A DNA stretch of 64,000 nucleotides from Janthinobacterium sp. UMAB-56. GTDB taxonomy: Bacteria; Pseudomonadota; Gammaproteobacteria; Burkholderiales; Burkholderiaceae_D. The notes beneath the pieces were generated by a model that was not told the origin of the DNA, made no database searches, and saw only the letters and a program-made list of their open reading frames with translations. Positions 35,297 through 44,536 of the stretch are shown here, piece after piece. Position 1 is the stretch's first letter; each line of letters begins with the position of its first letter. Where the stretch lies: assembly GCF_900095265.1 (NCBI RefSeq), contig NZ_LT607653.1, positions 62,001 through 126,000 of the forward strand, in the 5' to 3' direction. A program made the translations under genes and the position numbers.

Positions 35297-36349
35297 TTAC
35301 AGCGACAGGTCGAAGTCCAGCAGGTCGACCATGCCTTCGCCCGTGGCCGACACTTGCTGCCCCGTGGCGGCGACAAACTCGTCCAGGCTGCCATGCACCA
35401 GCATGGAGGTCGCTTCCAGTCGGTACTTCAGCCAGCGCACATGGGCGAATGGCGTAAACAGGCCCAGCGTGACGACGATGCCCAGCAGGTTGCTCAGCAT
35501 GATGAAGGTGGTGCGGCCCCACGTCAGCTGCGACTGGAACTGGTGCTGCTGCAAGCGCGTATGGTTCCAGATCAGGTTCTGGATCATGGTCAGGAACAAC
35601 GGCAGCACGGTGAACGCCCACAGGTACAGCGCGCCGATGGCCAGCAGCAGGCTGCCGACTTTGGTGCTGTCATTCGCATTCGCCGCAAACGAGGCGAACA
35701 CGCCGCCGAAGACGACGAAAATCAGGACCAGCAGGCCGCCCAGCAGCAGCGCGAAGAACAGCAGATAGGTTTTGTAGAAGCTGCCGACCGTGGCGTCGAA
35801 ACTGAAATGGGTGGCGCCGAAACGGCTTTGCGTGTGCTGGAAGCGCTTCAGGCGCTGGTGCAGGAATGGCGTCATCAGGCCGCCCGTGAAGGTATTCAGG
35901 ATGGGCAGCCACAGGAAGTATTTGTAGGCTTCCTTGGCGCTGCCGCCGAAGCCGAAGCGGATGCCGCGGTAGCTGGTGTTGTACAGCTTGAATTGCAGGC
36001 TTTTCCAGACCAGCCAGGGCATGACGGCCATCATCAGTACGAGCATGACCAGGCCGACGACGGGCGAGACCTGGAAGGCGATGTTGTAGCCGCCGATCAG
36101 CACCAGGGCGGCGATGCGGCCCTTCAGGATGGCTACCGCATTGCCATGGTATTCGAAGCTGCTGCCAGCCAGGTGGGTGCTGGAATAGAAATAGCGGTTG
36201 CGGCGCACCTTGGCCCAGGCGGAGTAAATGCCCAGGGTGACAATGCTCAGCAGCAGGTTGACGATCCAGATGCGGAAGTATTCACTGCCGGTGGCGCTGA
36301 AGGTGATGGCTTCTTGCTTGGGAGTAGTGTTGTTTGCGTCGAAATCCAC
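35297..36349 (-). CDS. DUF898 (YjgN) family inner-membrane protein
   Basis: A 350-residue polytopic membrane protein with about eight to nine hydrophobic segments and the family's typical start FSATGSEYFRIWIVNLLLS and WAKVRRNRYFYSST. The function is unknown. It is the first gene of the unit with the M48 peptidase directly behind it. Confidence 0.9.
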   Translation of the reverse strand: MDFDANNTTPKQEAITFSATGSEYFRIWIVNLLLSIVTLGIYSAWAKVRRNRYFYSSTHLAGSSFEYHGNAVAILKGRIAALVLIGGYNIAFQVSPVVGLVMLVLMMAVMPWLVWKSLQFKLYNTSYRGIRFGFGGSAKEAYKYFLWLPILNTFTGGLMTPFLHQRLKRFQHTQSRFGATHFSFDATVGSFYKTYLLFFALLLGGLLVLIFVVFGGVFASFAANANDSTKVGSLLLAIGALYLWAFTVLPLFLTMIQNLIWNHTRLQQHQFQSQLTWGRTTFIMLSNLLGIVVTLGLFTPFAHVRWLKYRLEATSMLVHGSLDEFVAATGQQVSATGEGMVDLLDFDLSL

Positions 36350-36478
36350 AGGGGGTTTCCTTACTTATTGGAAACAAAACAAGATAAGGGAATATTGAAA
36401 AGTTATCAATTGAAAATACTGTTTATCGCAATTTTTTTTGCCTGGCCGCTTGTGCTGACCCGATCCGGCCGTCCCGGC

Positions 36479-36484
36479 TATACT
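36479..36484 (+). promoter_or_regulatory. Candidate -10 box for the second GST gene
   Basis: TATACT lies 30 bases before the ATG at 36515, with CTGACC about 18 bases upstream as a weak -35. The spacing to the start equals that of the first GST gene. Confidence 0.4.
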
Positions 36485-36514
36485 GGAACTCAACCATCGC
36501 CTAACGGGAAAACC

Positions 36515-37186
36515 ATGATCGTCGTCCACCATCTGAACAATTCGCGCTCGCAGCGCGTGCTCTGGCTGCTTGAGGAACTGGGCCTCGACTACGAGGTCAA
36601 ACGCTACCAGCGCGACCCGAAAACCATGCTGGCGCCCGCCTCGCTGAAGGCCGTGCATCCGCTGGGCAAGTCGCCCGTGATTACGGATGGCGCCCATACC
36701 ATCGCCGAATCGGGCGCCATCATCGAGTACCTGGTCGAGCGCTACGGCAATGGCCGCTTGATACCGGCGGCCGGCACGCCGGAGAAGCTGCGCTGGACTT
36801 ACTGGCTGCATTTCGCGGAAGGCTCGGCCATGCCGCCGCTGCTGATGAAGCTGGTGTTCGACAAGGTCGAAGCGTCGCCGATGCCTTTTTTCGTCAAACC
36901 GATCGCGCGCGGCATTGCCAGCAAGGTCAAGAGCAGCTTCATCCTGCCCAATATCAACAGTCAGCTGGCCTATATGGAAGCGGAGCTGGAGAAAACCAAA
37001 TGGTTTGCCGGCAATGAATTCACGGCGGCCGATATCCAGATGAGCTTTCCGCTGGAAGCGGCAGCCATGCGTGGCGGGCTCGACGAGCGTTTGCCGAAGC
37101 TGACGGCGTTCCTGCAGCGCATCCATGCGCGGCCGGCCTACCAGCGTGCCCTGGAAAAAGGCGGGCCCTACGATTTCGCCAAATAA
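36515..37186 (+). CDS. Glutathione S-transferase
   Basis: A 223-residue GST. The N-terminal domain has NNSRSQRVLWLLEELGLDYEV with an active-site Ser, cis-Pro in GKSPVI, and ESGAIIEYL for glutathione binding; the C-terminal domain has NEFTAADIQMSFPLEA. It belongs to a different subgroup from the GST at 15.4 kb. The frame is open for another 400 codons upstream through the DUF898 gene in antisense, which is not coding. The substrate is unknown. Confidence 0.9.
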   Translation: MIVVHHLNNSRSQRVLWLLEELGLDYEVKRYQRDPKTMLAPASLKAVHPLGKSPVITDGAHTIAESGAIIEYLVERYGNGRLIPAAGTPEKLRWTYWLHFAEGSAMPPLLMKLVFDKVEASPMPFFVKPIARGIASKVKSSFILPNINSQLAYMEAELEKTKWFAGNEFTAADIQMSFPLEAAAMRGGLDERLPKLTAFLQRIHARPAYQRALEKGGPYDFAK

Positions 37187-37257
37187 GCGGCATTGAAGGG
37201 CTTCGTGCGGGGAACCATACGGTAAAATGCCCGATTCAACCAGTATCGACTAACCGC

Positions 37258-38031
37258 ATGGCCAGACTCCTCGCTATCGACGGCTTGAATATCGTACGCC
37301 GCGTCTACGAAGCCAGTCCTGAACCCGATTCCGACCTGAAGGCGGAGATTGCGCTGCGCCATGCGCTGTCGTCGTTCCGCACGCTCATCAACGACCACGA
37401 GCCGACGCATATCCTGCCGGCCTTCGACTTCGGCGGCCCCACCTGGCGCCACGCGCTGTACGCCGGTTATCGCGAAGGGCGCCAGCCCATGCCGCAGGTG
37501 CTGCGCGACGCCTTGCCCGGCTTCTATGCCACCCTGGCCAGCTTCGGCATGCACGTGGTCAGCATTCCCGAGGTCGAGGCCGACGACGTGATCGGCACGG
37601 CCGTCATGCGCTGGCTGCACGAGGGGCGCGGCGCGGCCGTCATCGCCACCACCGACAAGGATTTGCATGGACTGATCGCCCATGGCGCGCTGGTGTGGGA
37701 CCATTTCAAGGGTGTCTGGCACGATCACGCCTGGGTCGAGAAAAAGTTCGGCGTGCCGCCGGAACTGCTGCCCGATCTGCTGGCGCTGATGGGCGACGTC
37801 ACCGACAGCATCCCCGGCGTGTCGAAGATCGGCCTGAAGACGGGCGCGAAACTGTTGCGCGCCTACGGCAATATCGACGCCGTGATGGCCGGCGCGGGCA
37901 TTTTACCGGGTGCGCTGGGCGAAAGCCTGCGAAGAGAGCGGGAAATACTGTATCTTTCAAGAAAGTTAGTGGAACTCAAGACGGACGTGACTTTAGGCGT
38001 GACCTGGAACAAGCTCGTATGGGAAAAGTAA
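37258..38031 (+). CDS. 5'-3' exonuclease / Xni-like flap endonuclease
   Basis: A 257-residue nuclease of the family that forms the N-terminal domain of DNA polymerase I. Metal-binding acidic residues can be read in LAIDGLN, in IPEVEADDVIGT and TTDKDLHG, and in LMGDVTDSIPGV, followed by the helix-hairpin-helix that binds DNA (KIGLKTGAKLL). It cleaves flaps or 5' ends in replication and repair. As in E. coli Xni it is a free-standing protein. Its end is 42 bases before a receiver-domain gene on the same strand. Confidence 0.88.
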   Translation: MARLLAIDGLNIVRRVYEASPEPDSDLKAEIALRHALSSFRTLINDHEPTHILPAFDFGGPTWRHALYAGYREGRQPMPQVLRDALPGFYATLASFGMHVVSIPEVEADDVIGTAVMRWLHEGRGAAVIATTDKDLHGLIAHGALVWDHFKGVWHDHAWVEKKFGVPPELLPDLLALMGDVTDSIPGVSKIGLKTGAKLLRAYGNIDAVMAGAGILPGALGESLRREREILYLSRKLVELKTDVTLGVTWNKLVWEK

Positions 38032-38073
38032 GGCGCAACGCAAGACAAGAACAATCAAGCAAGGGAAGTAATC

Positions 38074-38481
38074 ATGATGTTAAAGACAGTCCTGATCGAT
38101 AGCAGCGCCGTGGCGCGCGGCCTGCTGAACACGGTCCTGACCGATGGCGGCTACGATGTCTGCGGGCAGACGCATACCAGCACGCTGGGGCTGGCGCTGC
38201 TGGTCAAGCACCACCCGCATTTCGTGTGCATCGCGCGCGAACAGGTGGAAGACGGGACCAATGTGGTGCAAACCATCCGCGCCCAGTATCCGAAGACGCT
38301 CATCTTCATGGTCTCTGGCGGCATCGACGCCGCCTCGCTGCAGGCGGCCCACGCGATGGGCGTGTCGGGCTTCATCGTGAAACCCTTCATGGCCGACACG
38401 GTGCTGAAAACCGTGCGCAATACGGTCATTGCCATGGTGCGCAAGCAGCAGGCACTCGCCGCCGCGCAGGGCAAGACTTAG
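38074..38481 (+). CDS. Single-domain receiver protein lacking the phospho-acceptor Asp
   Basis: A 135-residue CheY-like fold without an output domain. The conserved Lys103 (FIVKPF) and Ser81 (MVSGG) are present, but the strand that should carry the phospho-accepting Asp reads HFVCIAREQ with Ala54 at that place, and the acidic pair near the N-terminus is reduced to Asp9. It can therefore not be phosphorylated in the normal way. It may act by constitutive binding, like other pseudo-receivers. AAGGGAAG precedes the tandem ATGs. Its stop overlaps the stop of mnmA on the other strand. Confidence 0.82.
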   Translation: MMLKTVLIDSSAVARGLLNTVLTDGGYDVCGQTHTSTLGLALLVKHHPHFVCIAREQVEDGTNVVQTIRAQYPKTLIFMVSGGIDAASLQAAHAMGVSGFIVKPFMADTVLKTVRNTVIAMVRKQQALAAAQGKT

Positions 38482-39599
38482 GCGCCGGCCAGGCCCGTCG
38501 CGCTGGCGATAATCCCGCCACCCAGACACACATCGCCGTCATACAGCACGGCCGACTGGCCGGGCGTGACGGCCCATTGCGCCTGGTCAAACGCCAGGCA
38601 GAAGTGTGCATCGCCATCGGGCAGCAGCTGGCAAGCCACGTCGGCCTGGCGGTAGCGCGTCTTGGCGGACAGGGCGCCCGCTTGCGGCGCAGTACCGGCG
38701 ACCCAGCTGGCCTGGTCGGCCGTCAAGGCGGGCGAGAGCAGCCACGGGTGGTCATGGCCCTGCACCACCCACAGGGTATTGTTGGCGATATCCTTGCGCG
38801 CCACATACCAGGCGTCGCTGCTGCCGTCGGCGTTCTGGTAGGACTTCACGCCGCCGATGCCGATGCCCTTGCGCTGGCCCAGGGTGTAAAAACTCAGTCC
38901 CACGTGTTCGCCTACCGTCTTGCCATCGGCCGTTTTCATGGGCCCCGGCTTGTAGGACAGGTAGCGGTTCAAAAATTCGCGGAACGGGCGTTCGCCAATG
39001 AAGCAGATGCCCGTCGAGTCTTTCTTTTGCGCGTTTGGCAGGGCCAGCTGCTCGGCGATCTTGCGCACTTGCGTCTTCGGGATTTCGCCGAGCGGAAACA
39101 GGGTTTTCGACAATTGCGCCTGATTTAAACGGTGCAGGAAGTAGCTTTGGTCCTTGCTGGCATCGACGGCTTTGAGCAATTCATAACGACCCGCATCGGT
39201 GGGTGCCTGGCGCACGCGCGCGTAATGGCCGGTGGCGATCAGGTCGGCGCCCAGGGTCATGGCGTGGTCAAGAAATGCCTTGAACTTGATTTCGGCGTTG
39301 CACAGCACGTCCGGGTTCGGCGTGCGGCCGGCCTGGTATTCGCGCAAAAAATCGGCGAACACGCGGTCCTTGTATTCGGAGGCGAAATTGACGGCTTCGA
39401 TATCAACGCCGATAACGTCGGCCACGCTGGCCGCGTCGATCCAGTCCTGGCGCGTGGAGCAGTATTCCGAATCGTCGTCATCTTCCCAGTTTTTCATGAA
39501 CAGGCCGATGACTTCATAGCCTTGTTCCTTCAGCATCCATGCCGCGACCGAGGAATCGACCCCGCCCGACATGCCGATAACGACTTTCTTCTTGCTCAT
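38478..39599 (-). CDS. mnmA: tRNA-specific 2-thiouridylase
   Basis: A 373-residue enzyme that puts sulfur on U34 of tRNA Lys, Glu and Gln. The ATP-binding PP-loop [12 protein letters not shown] is at residues 9-20. The catalytic pair is Cys100 in [12 protein letters not shown] and Cys199 in DSTGICFIG, close to the E. coli positions 102 and 199. It ends in a 4-base overlap with the receiver gene. A Nudix gene lies directly upstream, as in E. coli. Confidence 0.97.
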   Translation of the reverse strand: MSKKKVVIGMSGGVDSSVAAWMLKEQGYEVIGLFMKNWEDDDDSEYCSTRQDWIDAASVADVIGVDIEAVNFASEYKDRVFADFLREYQAGRTPNPDVLCNAEIKFKAFLDHAMTLGADLIATGHYARVRQAPTDAGRYELLKAVDASKDQSYFLHRLNQAQLSKTLFPLGEIPKTQVRKIAEQLALPNAQKKDSTGICFIGERPFREFLNRYLSYKPGPMKTADGKTVGEHVGLSFYTLGQRKGIGIGGVKSYQNADGSSDAWYVARKDIANNTLWVVQGHDHPWLLSPALTADQASWVAGTAPQAGALSAKTRYRQADVACQLLPDGDAHFCLAFDQAQWAVTPGQSAVLYDGDVCLGGGIIASATGLAGA

Positions 39600-39630
39600 C
39601 TTGCTTTCCAGTGTACTTTAGATAATATTG

Positions 39631-40110
39631 CTATGCGCTATTAAAAACCGACGCATGCGTGTGCAGCAGGGCCAGCGGCGCGCGCCGGCCAGCCAGGTAT
39701 TCGTCCACGCATTGCAGCACCAGCGGACTGCGGTGGCGCTCCTGGCATGCCGCCAGCTCGTCGCGCGTCATCCACAGGGTGCGGATGATGCCTTCGTCCA
39801 GCGGGCGGTCATGCTCGGCGCCGGCCGTGCCGCAAAAGGTGAAGCGCAAATAGGTCACGTCCTCGCCCGTGCGCAATGACTGATAGCGCGACATATACAT
39901 GCCGACCAATGCCGTGGGGATGAAATCGTAGGCCGCTTCTTCCAGCGTTTCGCGGATCACCGCCTGCTCCAGCGACTCGAACGGGTCGAGATGACCGGCG
40001 GGTTGGTTGAGCTTGATGCCTTCGCTGGTCTCTTCTTCAATCAGTAAAAACAGGCCGTCGCGCTCGACGATGGCAGCAACGGTGACAGAGGGTTTCCAGA
40101 TTCTCGGCAT
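39631..40110 (-). CDS. Nudix hydrolase, NudJ-like
   Basis: A 159-residue phosphohydrolase. The Nudix box is complete: GHLDPFESLEQAVIRETLEEA (the stretch with REtlEE). The start KPSVTVAAIVERDGLFLLIEE and the position right before mnmA match NudJ (YmfB) of E. coli, which hydrolyses thiamine pyrimidine diphosphates and nucleoside di- and triphosphates. It is separated from mnmA by 31 bases, probably in one operon. Confidence 0.9.
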   Translation of the reverse strand: MPRIWKPSVTVAAIVERDGLFLLIEEETSEGIKLNQPAGHLDPFESLEQAVIRETLEEAAYDFIPTALVGMYMSRYQSLRTGEDVTYLRFTFCGTAGAEHDRPLDEGIIRTLWMTRDELAACQERHRSPLVLQCVDEYLAGRRAPLALLHTHASVFNSA

Positions 40111-40521
40111 GATTCCATCCTTGAAAGAGCCGACATTTTATCTTGTTCTGCGCGCGCGGTTTGAACCCGGCCTTCTGTTGCGCGGAGATATTGATAAATG
40201 ACAACGTTTTAGCAAATAGCGGTGGGGATACTTACGTCTTTCCCGGGGAGCGCACTAGCATGGGGGCTGAGGCGGCAAGATGGCAGGAAGCGCCCGCTAA
40301 TATAGGCTTTCCCTGTGGTCAAAACAAGCGCGCAGTTTTGCCAGACTGTGGTGAAATTGACACACCTTTCCCACAATATGGGCGCCGCGCCGCATCGTGA
40401 AACGAATCGTGGGATGCTGAGGCAATTAGTGTCGTACGACTAAAAGTTGCTGGATCACAAACGTTTAACGCGCTGCTTTCCGTGTTAGATTCTAGTCAGT
40501 TTATCAATTAGCGGAGGCATC
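40111..40521 (+). promoter_or_regulatory. Intergenic region upstream of pntAA
   Basis: 411 bases between the divergent Nudix and pntAA genes, containing both promoters. A TTTAAC...TAGATT pair about 30-55 bases before pntAA could be its -35/-10, but it is weak. AGCGGAGG just before the ATG is the ribosome-binding site of pntAA. Short frames here have no resemblance to known proteins. Confidence 0.4.
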
Positions 40522-41634
40522 ATGAGGATAGGCATACCGGCCGAAACACGGCCTGGTGAAACGCGGGTGGCAGCGACGCCCGAGACAGTCAAGAAGCTGG
40601 CAGCCAAGCATCAGATCGTCGTGCAGTCGGGCGCGGGCTTGCAAGCCTCGATTCCCGACGACGCGTATGCGGCCGCCGGTGCACAGATCGGTACCGCCCA
40701 GGAAGCCTATGGCTGCGCCATCGTGCTCAAGGTGCGCGCGCCCGATGCCGGGGAACGGGCCCTGATGGCCGACGGCACGGTGCTGATCGGCATGTTGAAT
40801 CCGTTTGACGCGGATAATATCGCCGCCATGGCCTCGGCCGGCCTGTCCGCCTTCGCGCTGGAAGCCGTGCCGCGCATCACGCGCGCACAGTCGATGGACG
40901 TGCTGTCGTCGCAAGCGAACATCGCCGGTTACAAGGCCGTGCTGGTGGCGGCCAATACCTACCAGCGTTTCATGCCCATGCTGATGACGGCGGCCGGCAC
41001 CGTCAAGGCGGCCCGCGTGCTGATCATGGGTGTGGGCGTGGCAGGTTTGCAGGCGATCGCCACGGCCAAGCGCCTGGGCGCCGTCATCGAGGCGTCCGAC
41101 GTGCGCCCGCCCGTCAAGGAACAAGTGGAGTCCTTGGGCGCCAAATTCCTCGATGTGCCATTTCTCACCGAGGAAGAAAAGGAAATCGCCAAGGGCGCGG
41201 GCGGCTATGCGCGCGCCATGCCGGCCGACTGGATGCGCCGCCAGGCCGAACTGGTGCATGAACGGGCAAAACTGGCCGACATCATCATCACCACGGCACT
41301 GATTCCCGGCCGCGCCGCGCCCGTGCTGATCTCCGAAGAGACGGTGAAAGCCATGAAGCCGGGCTCCGTCATCGTCGACCTGGCCGTGGAGCAGGGCGGC
41401 AACTGCCCGCTCTCGGAACTGGGCAAGACAGTGCTCAAGCACGGCGTCTATATCGTGGGCGAGCCGAACCTGGCGACCCTGGTGGCGGCCGATGCCTCGG
41501 CCCTGTATGCGCGCAACGTGCTGGACTTTTTAAAGCTCATCATCGACAAGGACGATCAATTGCTGATCGACCGCGAGGATGAAATCATCAAGGCCAGCCT
41601 GGTGTGTGCAGGCAGTGAAATCTTACGTAAATAA
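40522..41634 (+). CDS. pntAA: NAD(P) transhydrogenase subunit alpha, part 1
   Basis: A 370-residue soluble NAD(H)-binding subunit (dI) of the proton-pumping transhydrogenase. It begins MRIGIPAETRPGETRVAATP, typical of the alanine dehydrogenase/PntAA fold, and has the Rossmann motif GVGVAGLQAIATAKRLGA and the mobile-loop region. The alpha chain is split: this subunit lacks the membrane part, which is encoded by the next gene, as in Rhodospirillum. The complex uses the proton gradient to make NADPH from NADH. Confidence 0.96.
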   Translation: MRIGIPAETRPGETRVAATPETVKKLAAKHQIVVQSGAGLQASIPDDAYAAAGAQIGTAQEAYGCAIVLKVRAPDAGERALMADGTVLIGMLNPFDADNIAAMASAGLSAFALEAVPRITRAQSMDVLSSQANIAGYKAVLVAANTYQRFMPMLMTAAGTVKAARVLIMGVGVAGLQAIATAKRLGAVIEASDVRPPVKEQVESLGAKFLDVPFLTEEEKEIAKGAGGYARAMPADWMRRQAELVHERAKLADIIITTALIPGRAAPVLISEETVKAMKPGSVIVDLAVEQGGNCPLSELGKTVLKHGVYIVGEPNLATLVAADASALYARNVLDFLKLIIDKDDQLLIDREDEIIKASLVCAGSEILRK

Positions 41635-41658
41635 TGCGGTGCCGGAGAGAACAACATC

Positions 41659-41973
41659 ATGGAAATCAGTCACACCATCATTAACCTGATCATCTTCGTG
41701 CTGGCCATTTATGTCGGCTACCACGTCGTCTGGACCGTCACGCCGGCGCTGCATACGCCGCTGATGGCCGTCACCAATGCCATTTCCGCCATCATCATCG
41801 TCGGCGCCATGCTGGCTGCCGGCCTGACGCAAGGCCCGCTGGCGCAGGCGGCCGGCACCCTGGCCGTGGCCCTGGCCGCCGTCAACGTATTCGGCGGCTT
41901 CCTTGTCACGCAGCGCATGCTCGAGATGTTCCGCAAAAAAGAACCGAAAGCCAAGCAAGGAGCAAAAGAATGA
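41659..41973 (+). CDS. pntAB: NAD(P) transhydrogenase subunit alpha, part 2
   Basis: A 104-residue membrane subunit with three hydrophobic helices, including [20 protein letters not shown], the conserved segment of the dII alpha part that forms the proton channel together with PntB. It starts 24 bases after pntAA and its stop overlaps the pntB start. Confidence 0.95.
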   Translation: MEISHTIINLIIFVLAIYVGYHVVWTVTPALHTPLMAVTNAISAIIIVGAMLAAGLTQGPLAQAAGTLAVALAAVNVFGGFLVTQRMLEMFRKKEPKAKQGAKE

Positions 41974-43436
41974 GTCACGCCATGAGCTTCGTCACCATGA
42001 ATCTGGTGACGATGATGTACCTGATTGCCTCGGTGTGCTTCATCCAGGCCTTGAAAGGGCTGTCGTCGCCCTCGACGGCACGCCGCGGCAATGCCTTTGG
42101 CATGAGCGGCATGGCCATTGCCGCCGTGACCACCGTGGCGCTGATCCTGAAACTGAAGGAGCAGCAAACGGGCGGCATGGGCCTGACCCTCGTCATCATC
42201 GGCATCGTCACGGGCGGCGCCATCGGCGCCTACCTGGCAAAAACCGTGGAAATGACGAAGATGCCGGAACTGGTGGCGGCCATGCACTCGCTGATCGGCC
42301 TGGCGGCCGTGTGCATCGCCGTGGCGGCCGTATCCGAGCCATGGGCCTTCAATATCGCCCAGCAAGGCCAGGCGCTGCCCATCGGTAACCGCTTCGAGCT
42401 GTTCATCGGCACCTTTGTCGGCGCCATCACGTTCTCCGGTTCGGTGATCGCCTTCGGCAAGCTGTCGGGCAAATACAAGTTCCGCCTGTTCCAGGGCGCG
42501 CCCGTCAGCTTCAAGGGCCAGCACATGCTCAACCTGGTGCTGGCGCTGGTGATGATCGCGCTGGGCCTGGTGTTCTGCTTCGCCGACGGCGTGGAGCCTG
42601 CCTGGACGCCGTTCATCGTCATGACCGTCATCGCCTTTGCGCTGGGCGTGCTGATCATCATTCCCATCGGCGGCGCCGACATGCCGGTGGTGGTGTCCAT
42701 GCTCAACAGTTACTCTGGCTGGGCAGCGGCAGGTATCGGTTTTTCGCTGAATAACTCGATGCTGATCATCGCCGGCTCGCTCGTGGGGTCCTCGGGCGCG
42801 ATCCTCTCGTACATCATGTGCAAGGCCATGAACCGTTCGTTCTTCAACGTCATCCTCGGCGGCTTCGGCGGCGATGCACCGGCCGCCGGCGTGGCGGGCG
42901 CGCAGGAACAGCGTCCCGTAAAATCGGGTTCTGCCGACGACGCCGCCTTCATCATGGGCAATGCGGAAACCGTCATCATCGTGCCCGGCTACGGCCTGGC
43001 CGTGGCGCGTGCACAGCACTCGCTCAAGGAACTGGTGGAAAAGCTCACGCACAAGGGCATTACCGTCAAGTATGCAATCCACCCGGTGGCGGGGCGCATG
43101 CCGGGCCACATGAACGTGCTGCTGGCCGAGGCGGAAGTGCCCTATGACCAGGTCTTCGAGATGGAAGACATCAACGGCGAATTCGGCCAGACGGACGTCG
43201 TGCTGGTGCTGGGCGCGAACGACGTGGTCAATCCGGCGGCGAAAGACCCGAAATCGCCGATCGCCGGCATGCCGATCCTGGAAGCCTATAAAGCCAAGAG
43301 CATCATCGTCAACAAGCGCTCGATGGCCTCCGGCTATGCTGGCCTCGACAACGATCTGTTCTACCAGCCAAATACGATGATGGTGTTTGGTGACGCCAAG
43401 AAGGTGATCGAGGATATGTTGAAAGCCATCGAATAA
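41970..43436 (+). CDS. pntB: NAD(P) transhydrogenase subunit beta
   Basis: A 488-residue subunit. The N-terminal half has about eight to nine membrane helices; the C-terminal 190 residues form the NADP(H)-binding dIII domain with [33 protein letters not shown] and [14 protein letters not shown] overlap with pntAB indicates coupled translation. A terminator follows immediately. Confidence 0.96.
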   Translation: MSHAMSFVTMNLVTMMYLIASVCFIQALKGLSSPSTARRGNAFGMSGMAIAAVTTVALILKLKEQQTGGMGLTLVIIGIVTGGAIGAYLAKTVEMTKMPELVAAMHSLIGLAAVCIAVAAVSEPWAFNIAQQGQALPIGNRFELFIGTFVGAITFSGSVIAFGKLSGKYKFRLFQGAPVSFKGQHMLNLVLALVMIALGLVFCFADGVEPAWTPFIVMTVIAFALGVLIIIPIGGADMPVVVSMLNSYSGWAAAGIGFSLNNSMLIIAGSLVGSSGAILSYIMCKAMNRSFFNVILGGFGGDAPAAGVAGAQEQRPVKSGSADDAAFIMGNAETVIIVPGYGLAVARAQHSLKELVEKLTHKGITVKYAIHPVAGRMPGHMNVLLAEAEVPYDQVFEMEDINGEFGQTDVVLVLGANDVVNPAAKDPKSPIAGMPILEAYKAKSIIVNKRSMASGYAGLDNDLFYQPNTMMVFGDAKKVIEDMLKAIE

Positions 43437-43456
43437 ACGCTGCTTGCTCCTGCCGG

Positions 43457-43484
43457 ACGGCCCGCCTTGCGCGGGCCGTTTTTA
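43457..43484 (+). terminator. Intrinsic terminator of the pnt operon
   Basis: A 9-bp stem ACGGCCCGC with GCGGGCCGT runs into TTTTT. The T run overlaps the stop codon of the converging GGDEF gene (43482). Confidence 0.88.
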
Positions 43485-44426
43485 TTCTGCCGCCACCACC
43501 TGGTTGCGCCCCTGGTGCTTGGCGACATACAGGGCCTTGTCGGCATCCGACATGGCCGCGTCCAGGCTGGCGCCGGCGATCAACGGGGCCACGCCGATGC
43601 TGATGGTGACGTGCAGCGGGCTGCCATCGGGCAAGGGGGTGATGGCGGCGGCCACCGCTGCGCGGATGCGCTCGGCCACCTGGTGTGCCTGCTGCAAGGT
43701 CGCGTCCGGGAAGAGCAGGCCGAATTCCTCGCCACCGAGGCGCGCCGCCACGTCGGTGATGCGTCCCGTGTCGCGCAGCGCCTGCGCCACCGTGCGCAGC
43801 ACGGCGTCGCCCACGGCATGGCCATAGCGGTCGTTGATCTTTTTAAAGTGGTCGAGGTCGGCCACGCCCACGCTCAGGGCGGCGCCGCTGCGCGCCGCGC
43901 GTGCCATCGCCTGCGCGGCCTGCGCCTCATAGGCGCGCCGGTTGGGCAGCGACGTCAGCGCATCGTGCAGCGCCTGCTGTTCCAGCTGCGCCAGCAGGCT
44001 GGCGTTTTTTGCCGCTAGTTCGCGCCGTTCGCGCACGTCGAGCAAAAAGGCGCCGAAATAACGCATGCCGTCGACCACGCCCAGGTCCAGCGCCTTCATT
44101 TCGATGGGGATCATTTGCGTGTCGCGGTGGCGGATGGCGAATTCGCGTATCTTGCCCAGCACGCTGGAGGTGCGCGAGCTGCGGATGTAATCGATCACGT
44201 GCTTGTCATGCTGCGCGCCGACGGCGTCGGGCAGCAGGCCGTTCAGTGTCTGGCCCAGCAATTCTCCGCTGGCATAGCCCGACAGCGCCTGCATGGCGCC
44301 ATTGATATAGCGGATGCGGCACTGCTCGTCGATGATGATGATGGCGTCGAGGGCGTCTTCCAGCAGGCGGGAAAAGAGTACTTCGGGTAGGGCGGCAGGC
44401 GGTGCTGCGTGCAATGCATCTGTCAT
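43482..44426 (-). CDS. PAS-GGDEF diguanylate cyclase
   Basis: A 314-residue soluble signalling enzyme. A PAS sensor domain (about residues 20-135, IIIIDEQCRIRYINGAM) is joined by a short coil to a GGDEF domain (150-310). The active motif is GGEEF, and RITD lies exactly five residues before it, the inhibitory I-site for c-di-GMP. It should make c-di-GMP and be product-inhibited. No membrane segment is seen. The PAS ligand is unknown. Confidence 0.93.
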   Translation of the reverse strand: MTDALHAAPPAALPEVLFSRLLEDALDAIIIIDEQCRIRYINGAMQALSGYASGELLGQTLNGLLPDAVGAQHDKHVIDYIRSSRTSSVLGKIREFAIRHRDTQMIPIEMKALDLGVVDGMRYFGAFLLDVRERRELAAKNASLLAQLEQQALHDALTSLPNRRAYEAQAAQAMARAARSGAALSVGVADLDHFKKINDRYGHAVGDAVLRTVAQALRDTGRITDVAARLGGEEFGLLFPDATLQQAHQVAERIRAAVAAAITPLPDGSPLHVTISIGVAPLIAGASLDAAMSDADKALYVAKHQGRNQVVAAE

Positions 44427-44536
44427 GGAACGGTCGCCAAAAACCAGGTGACAGCCATTGTCGCATCCGCGGGCCGTTTACTCCATGCCGGATCGGTTCG
44501 CTGTTTCTTTTTCGCTCGTTCCTTGATGACTGAGGC

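Noticed and set aside
35294-36514. N-terminal extension of the second GST (apparent 630-residue fusion)
   Set aside because: The extension is antisense to the DUF898 gene and has low-complexity Gln/His/Asp composition; the GST starts at 36515.
40143-40400. 85-codon frame upstream of pntAA
   Set aside because: No ribosome-binding site, no family resemblance, and it lies in the region needed for promoters.
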